DNA of 8,391 nt from Pseudomonadota bacterium (GCA_023387695.1 JAEWHT010000166.1:1-8391), one strand, 5' to 3'. Counted from the first letter of the stretch, positions 1 through 6,538 are shown. The notes: generated by a model not told the origin, from the letters alone. Numbers and translations are program-made.

Positions 1-54
1 CCGGCCGCGAGCCCCTCGCCGGCGGCAAGCCCGACGCCCGCACCGCAGAAATAG
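1..54 (+). CDS. C-terminal end of an upstream protein (partial)
   Basis: The first frame reads through 17 codons to a TAG at 52-54, giving a tail rich in Pro, Ala and Ser (PAASPSPAASPTPAPQK). The composition resembles the Pro/Ala-rich tail of the glucan synthase that follows (PTPAGTAQPVPSE), and such low-complexity ends are common in alphaproteobacterial envelope proteins. The gene starts outside the window, so its function cannot be read. It may be a neighbour in glucan synthesis, but that is only context. A short open frame in GC-rich DNA can also occur by chance, hence modest confidence. Confidence 0.42.
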   Translation, partial: PAASPSPAASPTPAPQK

Positions 55-154
55 CCGCGGACGTTTCAGCCTTCGTTCAGGAACGATCGGCGATAGCTGC
101 TGACGGCACTGCCACGCTCGCAAAAAGGTCATGCCCTCATAAGGACATGAGGCC

Positions 155-262
155 ATGACAGTTGAGAAACCGCGCGGCAGAGGTATGCTCCATTTGCCGC
201 GGACTCGGTCGGATCTCGGGGTCGGATCCGCAGCCCTGCCATTTCAGCCCCTTTTGGTTTAG
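155..262 (+). CDS. Small upstream ORF (possible leader peptide) before the glucan synthase
   Basis: This 35-codon ORF begins at ATG 155 and ends at TAG 260-262. It is preceded by AAGGA at 141-145 with a 9-nt spacer, a better ribosome-binding site than anything in front of the large gene downstream. Its stop lies only 5 nt before the ATG at 268, a spacing that would allow ribosomes finishing here to reinitiate on the glucan synthase. The peptide starts MTVEKPRGRG, is basic at the N-terminus, and has no recognisable domain. It could be a coupling or leader peptide, or a chance ORF. Conservation in related genomes has not been tested. Confidence 0.35.
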   Translation: MTVEKPRGRGMLHLPRTRSDLGVGSAALPFQPLLV

Positions 263-267
263 CCGCG

Positions 268-2931
268 ATGCGCGTTGTCGCCGCCGTTCTGTTGCTCGTG
301 TCCGTGCTCCACGCCGGCCTGTGGGGTGTCCTGCGCGACAGGGAACCCGCGCCGGACTTCAAGGGCCTGTTGCCAAGTCTCTCCTACACGCCGTTCGAGC
401 CAGGACATGTCGTCGACAACAATGTCGATCCCGACAAGATTCGCGCGGACATGAAGAAGCTCTCGACCCTCACGCGGGCCATCCGGTCCTATGCAGCGAC
501 TGAGGGCAACGAGCTGGTGCCACCGATTGCCGCCGAGTTCGGTCTCAAGGTCACGGTCGGCGCGTGGATCAACAAGGACGAGGACCGCAACGAGCGCGAG
601 ATCAAGGCCGCCATCGAGCTCGCCCGCAAGAACAGCAACGTCAACGGCGTCGTCGTCGGCAACGAGGTGATCTATCGCGGCGAGCAGAAGGTCGAAGACC
701 TCATCGAGATGATCAAGAAGGTGAAGAGCGCGGTCCGCGTGCCCGTCACCACCGGTGAGATCTGGAACATCTGGCGCGACAATCCCGACCTTGGCTCCAA
801 CGTCGATTTCATCGCCGCCCACGTGCTGCCCTATTGGGAAAATTTCCGCTCCGACCAGGCGGTCGACCAGGCGGTGGATCGCTACAATTTGTTGCGCAAC
901 CAGTTCCCGGGCAAGCGCATCGTCATCGCCGAATTCGGCTGGCCGAGCGCGGGTTACAATCTGCGTAACGCCGACCCCGGTCTGTTCCAGCAGGCGCTGA
1001 CGCTGCGCAATTTCGTCGGCCGCGCCGAAGCGCTCGGCATGGAATACAACATCGTCGAAGCGATCGATCAGCCCTGGAAGTTCTTTGAAGGCGGCGTCGG
1101 TCCCTACTGGGGCATCCTCAACGCCAGCCGCGAACCGAAATTCGCCTGGACCGGTCCGGTCGAGAATCCCGACTATTGGAAGCTGATGACGATCGCGCTG
1201 CTGGTCGGCATCCTGCTGTCGCTGCCGATCCTGCGGCTGCAGCAGCCGACTGCGAAACAGGCGCTTCTGCTGTCGGCCACCGCCAACGGCGTCGGCGCCT
1301 GGGCTGCGACCGTGTTCGCGTTCTGGAACGGGCATTACTTCGTCTTCGGCTCAGCCTTCGCGCTGACGCTCGGCATGATTCTGCTTGTTCCTCTCGTCCT
1401 CATCGCAATGGCCCGCATCGACGAGATCGCAGCCGTCGCGTTCGGCCGGCCGCCGCAGCGGCTCCTCACGAAGGGCAAGCCGATCGAGAATGTGCCCGAG
1501 AATTACTATCCCAAGGTCTCGATCCACATCCCTGCCTATTTCGAACCGGTCGAGATGCTGAAACAGACGCTCGATGCGCTGTCGCGGCTCGACTATCCGA
1601 ACTACGAATGCGTCGTCATCATCAACAACACGCCGGATCCGGCGTTCTGGCAGCCGATCCAGGATCATTGCCGCGCGCTCGGTGAACGCTTCAAGTTCAT
1701 CAACGCCGAGAAGGTGCAGGGCTTCAAGGCCGGCGCGTTGCGCATCGCCATGGACCGCACCGCAGTTGATGCGGAGATCATCGGCATTCTCGATGCCGAC
1801 TATGTCGTCGACCCCGACTGGCTGAAGGATCTCGTGCCGGCCTTCGCCGACCCGCGCGTGGGCCTCGTGCAGGCGCCGCAGGAGCACCGCGACGGCGACC
1901 TGTCGATCATGCACTACATCATGAACGGCGAATATGCCGGCTTCTTCGACATCGGCATGGTCCAGCGCAACGAGCTCAACGCCGTCATCGTGCACGGCAC
2001 GATGTGCCTGATCCGCCGCGCGGCGATGGACATGGCCGGTGGCTGGTCCAGCGACACGATCTGCGAGGACAGCGATCTCGGCCTTGCGATCCAGGAACTC
2101 GGCTGGACCACCCACTACACCAACTATCGCTACGGCCAGGGCCTCCTCCCAGACACCTATGAGGCCTTCAAGAAGCAGCGTCATCGTTGGGCCTATGGCG
2201 GCTTGCAGATCGTCAAGAAGCACTGGCGACATTTCCTGCCTGGAAAGAGCCGGCTCACGCCCGACCAGAAGCGCGAATATGGACTTGGCTGGCTCAACTG
2301 GCTCGGGGCCGAAAGCCTTGGCGTGGTCGTGGCGCTGCTCAACCTCGTTTGGGTGCCGATCGTCGCCTTCGCCGATATCGCCATCCCCGACAAGATCCTG
2401 ACGCTCCCGATCATCGGCGCCTTTGTGGTCTCGCTCGCGCACTTCCTGTCGATGTACCGCGCGCGTGTCGCGATCAAACCCGGCCAGATGCTGGGCGCCA
2501 TGATCGCCGCCATGAGCGTGCAATGGACGGTGTCGCGCGCGGTGGCACAGGGCCTCATCACCGAGCACATCGCGTTCGCCCGCACCTCCAAGGGCGGGTT
2601 GTCACGGATGTCGATCGAGTTCCAGGCGTTTTGGGAGGCCGTGATCGGCACCCTGCTGCTGGTCGGCGCCGGCGTACTGATCGCCTCCAACTCGTTCCGC
2701 CAGATCACCGAGATCTACATCTTTGCTGGCGTCCTGGTGCTGCAGAGCCTGCCGTTCCTCGCGGCAGTCGCGATCGCAATCCTCGAGCTCAGTCGCATCA
2801 ACTCGTTCCAGTTCTGGCGTGACAGCGCGATCCGCACCGCCGAGCTGATCGGCCTGCGTCCGGTCGCTCTGCCGACCCCCGCAGGCACCGCACAGCCGGT
2901 ACCGAGCGAGGTACGGCGGGAGGCGAACTGA
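268..2931 (+). CDS. ndvB: NdvB-like beta-(1,3)-glucosyltransferase (GH17 + GT2 fusion, membrane protein)
   Basis: This 887-aa inner-membrane enzyme probably makes beta-1,3 (and 1,6-branched) periplasmic glucans, which in bradyrhizobia serve in hypo-osmotic adaptation and nodulation. An N-terminal hydrophobic segment (about residues 2-20) is followed by a GH17-type domain (about 35-295) with the putative acid/base Glu133 in GNEV and nucleophile Glu222 in AEFGWPS. Membrane spans lie near 305-322, 333-352 and 358-380. A family 2 glycosyltransferase domain (about 414-650) carries HIPAYFEP, the DxD motif D509-A-D511, CED at 599-601 and the QxxRW motif at 637-641. Several more spans lie between about 680 and 840, then a Pro/Ala-rich tail. 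ATG 268 is the first in-frame start after a stop at 163-165, but it lacks a clear Shine-Dalgarno sequence, so coupling to the small ORF just upstream is plausible. The size (roughly 98 kDa) fits bradyrhizobial NdvB, which is unrelated in architecture to the giant NdvB of Sinorhizobium. The family assignment is firm; the symbol is less certain. Confidence 0.93.
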   Translation: MRVVAAVLLLVSVLHAGLWGVLRDREPAPDFKGLLPSLSYTPFEPGHVVDNNVDPDKIRADMKKLSTLTRAIRSYAATEGNELVPPIAAEFGLKVTVGAWINKDEDRNEREIKAAIELARKNSNVNGVVVGNEVIYRGEQKVEDLIEMIKKVKSAVRVPVTTGEIWNIWRDNPDLGSNVDFIAAHVLPYWENFRSDQAVDQAVDRYNLLRNQFPGKRIVIAEFGWPSAGYNLRNADPGLFQQALTLRNFVGRAEALGMEYNIVEAIDQPWKFFEGGVGPYWGILNASREPKFAWTGPVENPDYWKLMTIALLVGILLSLPILRLQQPTAKQALLLSATANGVGAWAATVFAFWNGHYFVFGSAFALTLGMILLVPLVLIAMARIDEIAAVAFGRPPQRLLTKGKPIENVPENYYPKVSIHIPAYFEPVEMLKQTLDALSRLDYPNYECVVIINNTPDPAFWQPIQDHCRALGERFKFINAEKVQGFKAGALRIAMDRTAVDAEIIGILDADYVVDPDWLKDLVPAFADPRVGLVQAPQEHRDGDLSIMHYIMNGEYAGFFDIGMVQRNELNAVIVHGTMCLIRRAAMDMAGGWSSDTICEDSDLGLAIQELGWTTHYTNYRYGQGLLPDTYEAFKKQRHRWAYGGLQIVKKHWRHFLPGKSRLTPDQKREYGLGWLNWLGAESLGVVVALLNLVWVPIVAFADIAIPDKILTLPIIGAFVVSLAHFLSMYRARVAIKPGQMLGAMIAAMSVQWTVSRAVAQGLITEHIAFARTSKGGLSRMSIEFQAFWEAVIGTLLLVGAGVLIASNSFRQITEIYIFAGVLVLQSLPFLAAVAIAILELSRINSFQFWRDSAIRTAELIGLRPVALPTPAGTAQPVPSEVRREAN

Positions 2932-3041
2932 CTTCGACGTGGATGGCGGGCCAACAATCGGATTGAGAAGACAAGGCTAAGCGGCGGAATTCCAAGACGA
3001 ATCCCAGCCACTGCCATCATCTTCGGCAACCATGCCTGCTA

Positions 3042-3070
3042 TTGACCTCAGCGCCCCATCCCCCTACACA
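3042..3070 (+). promoter_or_regulatory. Candidate sigma-70-type promoter upstream of tRNA-Lys
   Basis: TTGACC at 3042-3047 and TACACA at 3065-3070 are separated by exactly 17 nt. The -35 matches five of six consensus bases; the -10 is weaker. It points toward the tRNA gene, whose mature 5' end lies about 130 nt further on, which would imply a long 5' leader removed by RNase P. Judged by eye only. Confidence 0.3.
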
Positions 3071-3077
3071 GCGCGGG

Positions 3078-3127
3078 CCGAAAGCATGATCCGGAAACAG
3101 CCGGTTTTCCCCGTGACGCAGACTTAA
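3078..3127. repeat. Degenerate copy of a Bradyrhizobiaceae-type intergenic palindromic repeat
   Basis: The stretch contains AAAGCATGATCCGGAAA (3081-3097), followed after a short gap by CCGGTTTTCC (3101-3110). From memory, many intact copies in Bradyrhizobium and Rhodopseudomonas genomes have this left arm, a similar centre and a right arm ending near GATCATGC. Here the right arm is not recognisable and the inner hairpin (GGAAA with TTTTCC) is imperfect, so this is a worn copy. Such elements usually sit between genes and can form RNA hairpins. The identification rests on recall, not on a search. Confidence 0.45.
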
Positions 3128-3201
3128 GCGGTGCGGCAAGACATGCTTCTCGAATGTCCGAAGACGATGGCGATCGATCGTTAAGCCATCAGCGGCCATG
3201 G

Positions 3202-3277
3202 GAGCGCGTAGCTCAGCCGGTAGAGCACGTGACTTTTAATCACGGGGTCCTGGGTTCGAGCCCCAGCGCGCTCACCA
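3202..3277 (+). tRNA. tRNA-Lys (anticodon UUU)
   Basis: A complete 76-nt cloverleaf can be folded by eye. The acceptor stem GAGCGCG pairs with CGCGCTC (3267-3273). The D arm is GCTC/GAGC. The anticodon stem CGTGA/TCACG holds loop CTTTTAA, giving anticodon TTT. The T stem is CTGGG/CCCAG with loop TTCGAGC. Discriminator A3274 is followed by an encoded CCA (3275-3277). It decodes AAA and AAG lysine codons. It stands alone, with no adjacent tRNA, and the DNA to its right looks like accessory sequence, which fits use of the tRNA 3' end as an integration site. Confidence 0.98.
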
Positions 3278-3443
3278 AGCCAAATCAAAGACTTAGCTCC
3301 GATCTTCCCTGACGACAAAAATACGTGTGTGGGCAGTGTGTTGGCAAATCGATTGCCGCTCGATTTTGCGGAAGGCCGGGCCGTGAGATTGATGCCGAGG
3401 ATTCGCGCGCCGTAGACTCGCACCCATTGCAAGGGGCGCAGCG

Positions 3444-3542
3444 ATGGCAGTTCTCTTCTGGATTTTTGGCGCGATCGTCGTCGCCGTCCTGGTCGCGCTG
3501 ATTGTCGTCGGCGCGGCGGCGATCCTCAAGCCCCGAGCGTAA
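3444..3542 (+). CDS. 32-aa single-span membrane microprotein
   Basis: ATG 3444 is preceded by AAGGGG (3431-3436) with a 7-nt spacer, a near-ideal ribosome-binding site. The product is 32 residues ending at TAA 3540-3542. It starts MAVLFWIFGA, continues as one uninterrupted hydrophobic helix rich in Val, Ala, Leu and Ile to about residue 28, and ends in the short basic tail KPRA. This is the profile of a bacterial inner-membrane small protein, probably with its N-terminus outside and its positive C-terminus in the cytoplasm. It lies 166 bp after the tRNA. Its role is unknown; similar peptides act as regulators of membrane complexes or as type I toxins. Automated callers often skip genes this short. 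Confidence 0.55.
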   Translation: MAVLFWIFGAIVVAVLVALIVVGAAAILKPRA

Positions 3543-3750
3543 CGCAGCGGGGTATTGCTGGCACTCGGCCGGCGGCGCACTGTCGGCACGTGCTTGGATC
3601 AAGGGCCCCGCAAGGTCACGCCCTCAAGCTGGAATGCGAGGCTCCCCGCAAGGGATACAGCCGACAGATGCCCCCTGCTCTGCAGGACACGGCGCCGACC
3701 TGACCGCCACCCGTGAGCCTTCACGCGGTGGATTTCGTGTTACCCAATCA
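3543..3750. other. Non-coding stretch between the microprotein and the Ntn hydrolase
   Basis: I see no supported gene here. The frame of the downstream hydrolase stays open through this DNA back to 3502, but the translation is Arg/Ser/Pro-rich, has no family resemblance, and overlaps the microprotein. I read it as untranslated. It may hold remnants of older inserted DNA, but no repeat or structure stands out. Confidence 0.4.
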
Positions 3751-3779
3751 TTGCGACTCTGCCCGCCCCGCGTTAGAGC
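3751..3779 (+). promoter_or_regulatory. Candidate promoter for the proteasome-like gene
   Basis: TTGCGA (3751-3756) and TAGAGC (3774-3779) are 17 nt apart. Transcription would begin near 3786, leaving a leader of about 22 nt before the TTG start at 3808. Both boxes deviate from consensus, so this is a positional suggestion only. Confidence 0.25.
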
Positions 3780-3795
3780 GAGTAGCGGCTCAACC

Positions 3796-3800
3796 AAAGG
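3796..3800 (+). promoter_or_regulatory. Ribosome-binding site that fixes the TTG start at 3808
   Basis: AAAGG lies 7 nt before TTG 3808. Starting there puts Thr directly after the initiator Met, which is the N-terminal nucleophile position expected in proteasome-type Ntn hydrolases. This start is therefore preferred over longer versions of the open frame, which reaches back to 3502. Confidence 0.5.
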
Positions 3801-3807
3801 CATCACT

Positions 3808-4650
3808 TTGACCGTCATAGTCACCGCCAAAGTCAACGACGGCATCGTTTTGGCCGCTGACAGCGCGGCGACATTTTTTGATGCCGAAGGGCACGCACTC
3901 AAAATCTACAACAACGCCAACAAGATCTTCAATCTGGTGAAGGTTTGGCCGATCGGCGCATGCGTTTATGGTAGCGGTGGCATCGGTTCGGCGTCGGTGG
4001 AAACGCTTTCCAAAGATCTTCGCAAGCGCTTCGGCGATCAGGCTGACGTTGCTTATTTCTTGGATCGGAATGCGTACACAGTGCAGGAAGTCGCCATCAA
4101 GGCTCGCAGGTTCTTGTTCGAAGAATGCTACTTGACGGCATACGAGGAACCGCCGGCGAACTTCGTCATGGGCTACCGAGTGTGCGGCTATTCAGCCCAA
4201 TCGTCGAGTTCCGAGATTTGGGAGTTCATGATCCGTGGCGCCGAATGCGCTGAGCCCCACCAGGTGTTGGCAGAAACCGAGTTCGGCTTGAGGTGGGCTG
4301 GCGATAATGAAGCGCTTGACCGGTTGCTTCTTGGGGCAAGTGGAAGCCTGCGCGATCTGGCGATAGAGAACGGCGCTACGCCGGAACAAGCCCACGACGC
4401 ATATTTACAGATTATTAACCGCACCGGGATCAGCTGGATCATCCCGGCGATGCCGATTCAGGACGCAATCGACGTGGCCAGATTTGCTGTTGAAACCTCG
4501 GCCAAGTTCACCCGTTACGGAATAAGAGCTGAGACCATCGGAGGCCCAACCGAGCTTGCTGCTATTACCAAGCATGAGGGCTTTAAGTGGGTCGCTCGGA
4601 AGCACTACTATCCCGAAGGCTTGAATAGGGAAACAAACCATGGGCAATGA
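3808..4650 (+). CDS. Stand-alone proteasome beta-like Ntn hydrolase
   Basis: The 280-aa product opens MTVIVTAKVNDGIVLAADSA, the pattern of proteasome beta/HslV/Anbu-type threonine hydrolases. If Met is removed, Thr1 is the nucleophile and Asp falls exactly at position 17, as in the canonical triad. The usual Lys33 has its best counterpart in Lys38 of the NKIF motif (Lys31 is an alternative), so the loop is a few residues longer. A glycine turn follows (YGSGGIGSA, mature residues about 54-62). FVMGYRVCGYSA resembles the proteasome strand leading to an internal Gly-Tyr, and the C-terminal part has GGPTELAAITKHEGFKWV, also of proteasome type. Against about 180-240 aa for HslV and Anbu, it is somewhat long, with an extra helical region near 165-225. 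No ATPase partner (HslU, Mpa) lies nearby, so it may work as an ATP-independent peptidase or amidohydrolase. It overlaps the next gene by 11 nt. Fold assignment is good; substrate is unknown. Confidence 0.82.
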   Translation: MTVIVTAKVNDGIVLAADSAATFFDAEGHALKIYNNANKIFNLVKVWPIGACVYGSGGIGSASVETLSKDLRKRFGDQADVAYFLDRNAYTVQEVAIKARRFLFEECYLTAYEEPPANFVMGYRVCGYSAQSSSSEIWEFMIRGAECAEPHQVLAETEFGLRWAGDNEALDRLLLGASGSLRDLAIENGATPEQAHDAYLQIINRTGISWIIPAMPIQDAIDVARFAVETSAKFTRYGIRAETIGGPTELAAITKHEGFKWVARKHYYPEGLNRETNHGQ

Positions 4651-4870
4651 CATGATGGCTCGCTACGCCGCGGAGGCACAGGCTGAGGCCAAGGCTGATC
4701 GTCATGATGCTCCGAAACCGCCGCGCGGCGGCGACTATAGCGCCCAAGCCATTCTGGATTACCGAGTGCCCGCGCGGGGGCCAGCAGGCGGTGCGGTTGA
4801 ATCCAACCGACAGAAAGACCAGTCCAGCGATCTGCTTTGGCGGCGATCCAAAGAAGAGCGCGGTCGGTAG
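4640..4870 (+). CDS. Small hydrophilic hypothetical protein coupled to the Ntn hydrolase
   Basis: This 76-aa protein starts at ATG 4640, inside the last codons of the hydrolase gene, sharing 11 nt with it. A TAGGG (4626-4630) lies 9 nt upstream as a possible ribosome-binding site. The product starts MGNDMMARYAAEAQAEAKAD, is helical and charged at the N-terminus, then Pro/Gly-rich, with a basic C-terminus (LLWRRSKEERGR). It has no membrane segment or cysteine motif and I do not recognise the family. The overlap suggests translational coupling, so it could be a subunit, adaptor or regulator of the hydrolase. An overlapping frame (4704-4952) is open too but reads as low-quality Arg/Pro sequence. 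Confidence 0.6.
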   Translation: MGNDMMARYAAEAQAEAKADRHDAPKPPRGGDYSAQAILDYRVPARGPAGGAVESNRQKDQSSDLLWRRSKEERGR

Positions 4871-4953
4871 CTTTTCACATCGACTACGCTCAGTAGCTCC
4901 CGCGCGTTCCGGGACACCAGTAATCGACAATTTGACTCTCGACGGCGGCTAAG

Positions 4954-5253
4954 TTGGATGGCGCCATGCTGCGCCGCCGCCCAGACCGAACCGAACCTGA
5001 CGGCCGCCCGGTCAAGATCACGCTGGGCGATCTCCGCTCAACGGGCGTGCGTGATCTGCTCGTGTTCTGCCAGGACTATCGCTGCAGCCACAACGTCAGG
5101 CTCTCCGCCGAATACGTCGACCGATGGCCGGACGAACTCAGGATCTCGCAGCTTGAGCCGCGGTTCGTCTGCACAGCTTGCGGCATGCGGGGGTCCATTA
5201 TCGTCGCCGGTGGCGACGGCACGAAGCAAGCCATTCTTGGAACCGCGCGCTGA
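4954..5253 (+). CDS. Four-cysteine (zinc-ribbon-like) hypothetical protein
   Basis: The 99-aa product carries two cysteine pairs, C39-x4-C44 (CQDYRC, followed by His46) and C73-x2-C76 (CTACG), about 30 residues apart with a conserved-looking middle (W58-P-D-E-L-R, then LEPRF). This is the layout of a small zinc-ribbon or treble-clef-like domain and resembles a family I recall as widespread and uncharacterised in Bradyrhizobium and Mesorhizobium. Metal binding is inferred. The start is uncertain: TTG 4954 has a weak GGCGG upstream, and the in-frame ATG at 4966 is as plausible and would shorten it by four residues. Its TGA overlaps the ATG of the next gene (TGATG), so the two are probably co-translated. 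It may be a nucleic-acid-binding or regulatory protein. Confidence 0.78.
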   Translation: MDGAMLRRRPDRTEPDGRPVKITLGDLRSTGVRDLLVFCQDYRCSHNVRLSAEYVDRWPDELRISQLEPRFVCTACGMRGSIIVAGGDGTKQAILGTAR

Positions 5254-5543
5254 TGGGCTGGTCCGACACCTTCGAGGAGCCGATCGTGCTGCCGAGCGGC
5301 GGCAAGCTAGTGACCCTGCGCGATGCGGGAGAGTATATCGCCGCCTTGCCGAAGAAGGAGCACGCCGCGCCGGAATGGCAAGCAGCCATGCAGGCTTTGA
5401 TCCTGGTCGGTGAAAACGACGGTCCAACGATGCTTGCCCGGATCGGCGTCATGCGCGCGCTGAACCGGCACTATGTCCCGCCACTCAACCCGAAGGGTAA
5501 AGAGCCGCACTGGGGTCGACGCAAGCTGAAAAGAGACGAATGA
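5253..5543 (+). CDS. DUF982-like hypothetical protein
   Basis: The 96-aa product has the features of the DUF982 family, small alphaproteobacterial proteins of unknown function: a strand pair at the N-terminus (PIVLPSGGKLVTL, residues 10-22), a DAGEYIAALPKKE helix, a central EWQAAMQALILVGEND helix (41-56), and a C-terminal AR-x5-ALNRH stretch (62-73). A basic tail (GRRKLKRDE) ends it. The start codon overlaps the stop of the cysteine-rich gene upstream (TGATG), so translation is probably coupled. A GC-rich hairpin follows immediately after the stop. The family tends to occur on plasmids and islands and in many paralogous copies. Assignment is by pattern memory; a profile search would settle it. 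Confidence 0.75.
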   Translation: MGWSDTFEEPIVLPSGGKLVTLRDAGEYIAALPKKEHAAPEWQAAMQALILVGENDGPTMLARIGVMRALNRHYVPPLNPKGKEPHWGRRKLKRDE

Positions 5544-5570
5544 GGCCCGCCAGCGTGAAACCGGCGGGCC
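5544..5570 (+). terminator. GC-rich hairpin ending the 4954-5543 transcript
   Basis: GGCCCGCC (5544-5551) and GGCGGGCC (5563-5570) form a perfect 8-bp stem with an 11-nt loop, starting on the base after the stop codon. No real T-tract follows (CCGTGTGTCAGTC), so it may act as a weak intrinsic or processing hairpin. It lies between convergent genes and could serve both strands. Confidence 0.55.
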
Positions 5571-5697
5571 CCGTGTGTCAGTCATTATGCACAATTGCGA
5601 TCAGACAACCCGTTGAAGCAACAGCATGTTCTCCACCCCGTCGTTAATATTCAAGAACCACGGGACACAGCAACGGATCGCGATCGGAGCGTGAACG

Positions 5698-6249
5698 TCA
5701 ATCCGCCATGACGTTGATGGCCGCCGTCGACATCGACAAGAGCAGAGTTTGGAGATCGAGATCGTCGAACGTCGTATCCTTGTGCTCAATTACCTCCCGC
5801 GCATGGCACGCAAGCGACAGGAGCCCCTGCAACGATGTCGGTACGGTCTCTGCCAGTTCGAGAGTTGTGGCCGCGAGATGATCTGCCGCTACGTTAGTCA
5901 CTGTGTCGTGGTCGCCGTCAGGACTGATGCTGTCGAGATACTTCACAAAGCGCTTCCTGCGGCCATCTTCGAGCGATTCCAAAGGCCCAAACTTTTTCTC
6001 AGCTAGCCTCCTCAGACGCCGAGCCTCCGCAACGGCTGCCGACATTTGCTCAAGGGCGTTCTTGTGGACCTGGATCGCCGCAAAGATCGGATCCTCCTCC
6101 TCGGACCGGGCACGGCTGGCAGTGGCGACGACTGCAGTAGTGGAAATGATCATGTTCACGACGCTTCTCCTCGATACGCTTACGGGTACGCCCGGCACAT
6201 GCGCGGGTGCGCGATCATCGCGTCGCGGTGGTTCGATGTCATTGGTCAT
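5698..6249 (-). CDS. Hypothetical protein with Tat-like signal sequence (bradyrhizobial accessory type)
   Basis: The start chosen is the ATG at 6247-6249, giving 183 aa; the frame remains open to 6522 but that extension looks random. Residues 26-32 read SRRSVVN, a twin-arginine-like motif, followed by a modest hydrophobic stretch (MIISTTAVVATA, 33-44) and an Ala-rich candidate cleavage region. The mature part begins with EEDPIFAAIQVHK, a DPIFAAI-x2-H-type motif I associate with many small uncharacterised Bradyrhizobium proteins. A charged helical region (AEARRLRRLAEKKF, 75-88) and a mostly helical C-terminus follow. The Tat signal may be genuine export or a degenerate relic, since the hydrophobic core is short. 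It is transcribed toward the DUF982-like gene and away from the Cys/His/Asp gene. Confidence 0.77.
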   Translation of the reverse strand: MTNDIEPPRRDDRAPAHVPGVPVSVSRRSVVNMIISTTAVVATASRARSEEEDPIFAAIQVHKNALEQMSAAVAEARRLRRLAEKKFGPLESLEDGRRKRFVKYLDSISPDGDHDTVTNVAADHLAATTLELAETVPTSLQGLLSLACHAREVIEHKDTTFDDLDLQTLLLSMSTAAINVMAD

Positions 6250-6478
6250 GGTTGGCTCTGGATCAAACCGGCTTCTCACGGCCGGGTGCCAGCGGACAGC
6301 ACTGGCGCCGGGAGGGTGAGAACATCGCCAGAGACGATGCGCGACGGCCTTTCCCTTTCGGGTCTTGTATAGCCGCCGCTCTCCCGGCATAGTGGTGCCG
6401 TTCGCGCTGGCGGCTAACCAGCACGTTCTACATCGATGGCGACAGTTGATCCCGGCAAGGATCGCCCTGCCATCGCCC

Positions 6479-6538
6479 TGGTGCCAACCAAGCCCGGCAA
6501 GGCCGTTGGCGGGAGTTCTCACGCTCCGCTTGGCACCA
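6479..6538. repeat. 9-bp perfect inverted repeat, spaced 42 nt
   Basis: TGGTGCCAA (6479-6487) and TTGGCACCA (6530-6538) are exact reverse complements, 42 nt apart, 61 bp before the start of the Cys/His/Asp gene. They could be two half-sites for a dimeric regulator or the arms of a long-looped RNA structure. Further copies of GGTGCC occur upstream, near 6284 and 6392. Confidence 0.4.

Noticed and set aside
74..85. Palindrome CGTTCAGGAACG upstream of the small leader ORF
   Set aside because: I tested it as half of an EcfG-type promoter (GGAAC-N16/17-CGTT), but no CGTT occurs at the right distance; a lone 12-bp near-palindrome is not enough to call an operator.
259..1335. Long minus-strand ORF (358 codons) opposite the glucan synthase
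   Set aside because: It is an antisense shadow of a GC-rich gene: composition dominated by Asp, Val, Arg and Leu, no domain, and the plus strand encodes clear catalytic motifs. The same applies to 1351-2568 minus.
3030..3125. 31-codon ORF MPAIDLSAPS... before the tRNA
   Set aside because: It has no ribosome-binding site and runs through the intergenic palindromic repeat, a common source of spurious short ORFs.
3181..3432. Minus-strand ORF across the tRNA
   Set aside because: The GARTQDPVIKSHVLYRLSYA segment is the antisense translation of the tRNA itself, a well-known annotation artefact.
3502..3807. N-terminal extension of the proteasome-like protein
   Set aside because: The extension is Arg/Pro/Ser-rich without family resemblance, overlaps the microprotein, and would bury the catalytic Thr; the TTG at 3808 has a good ribosome-binding site.
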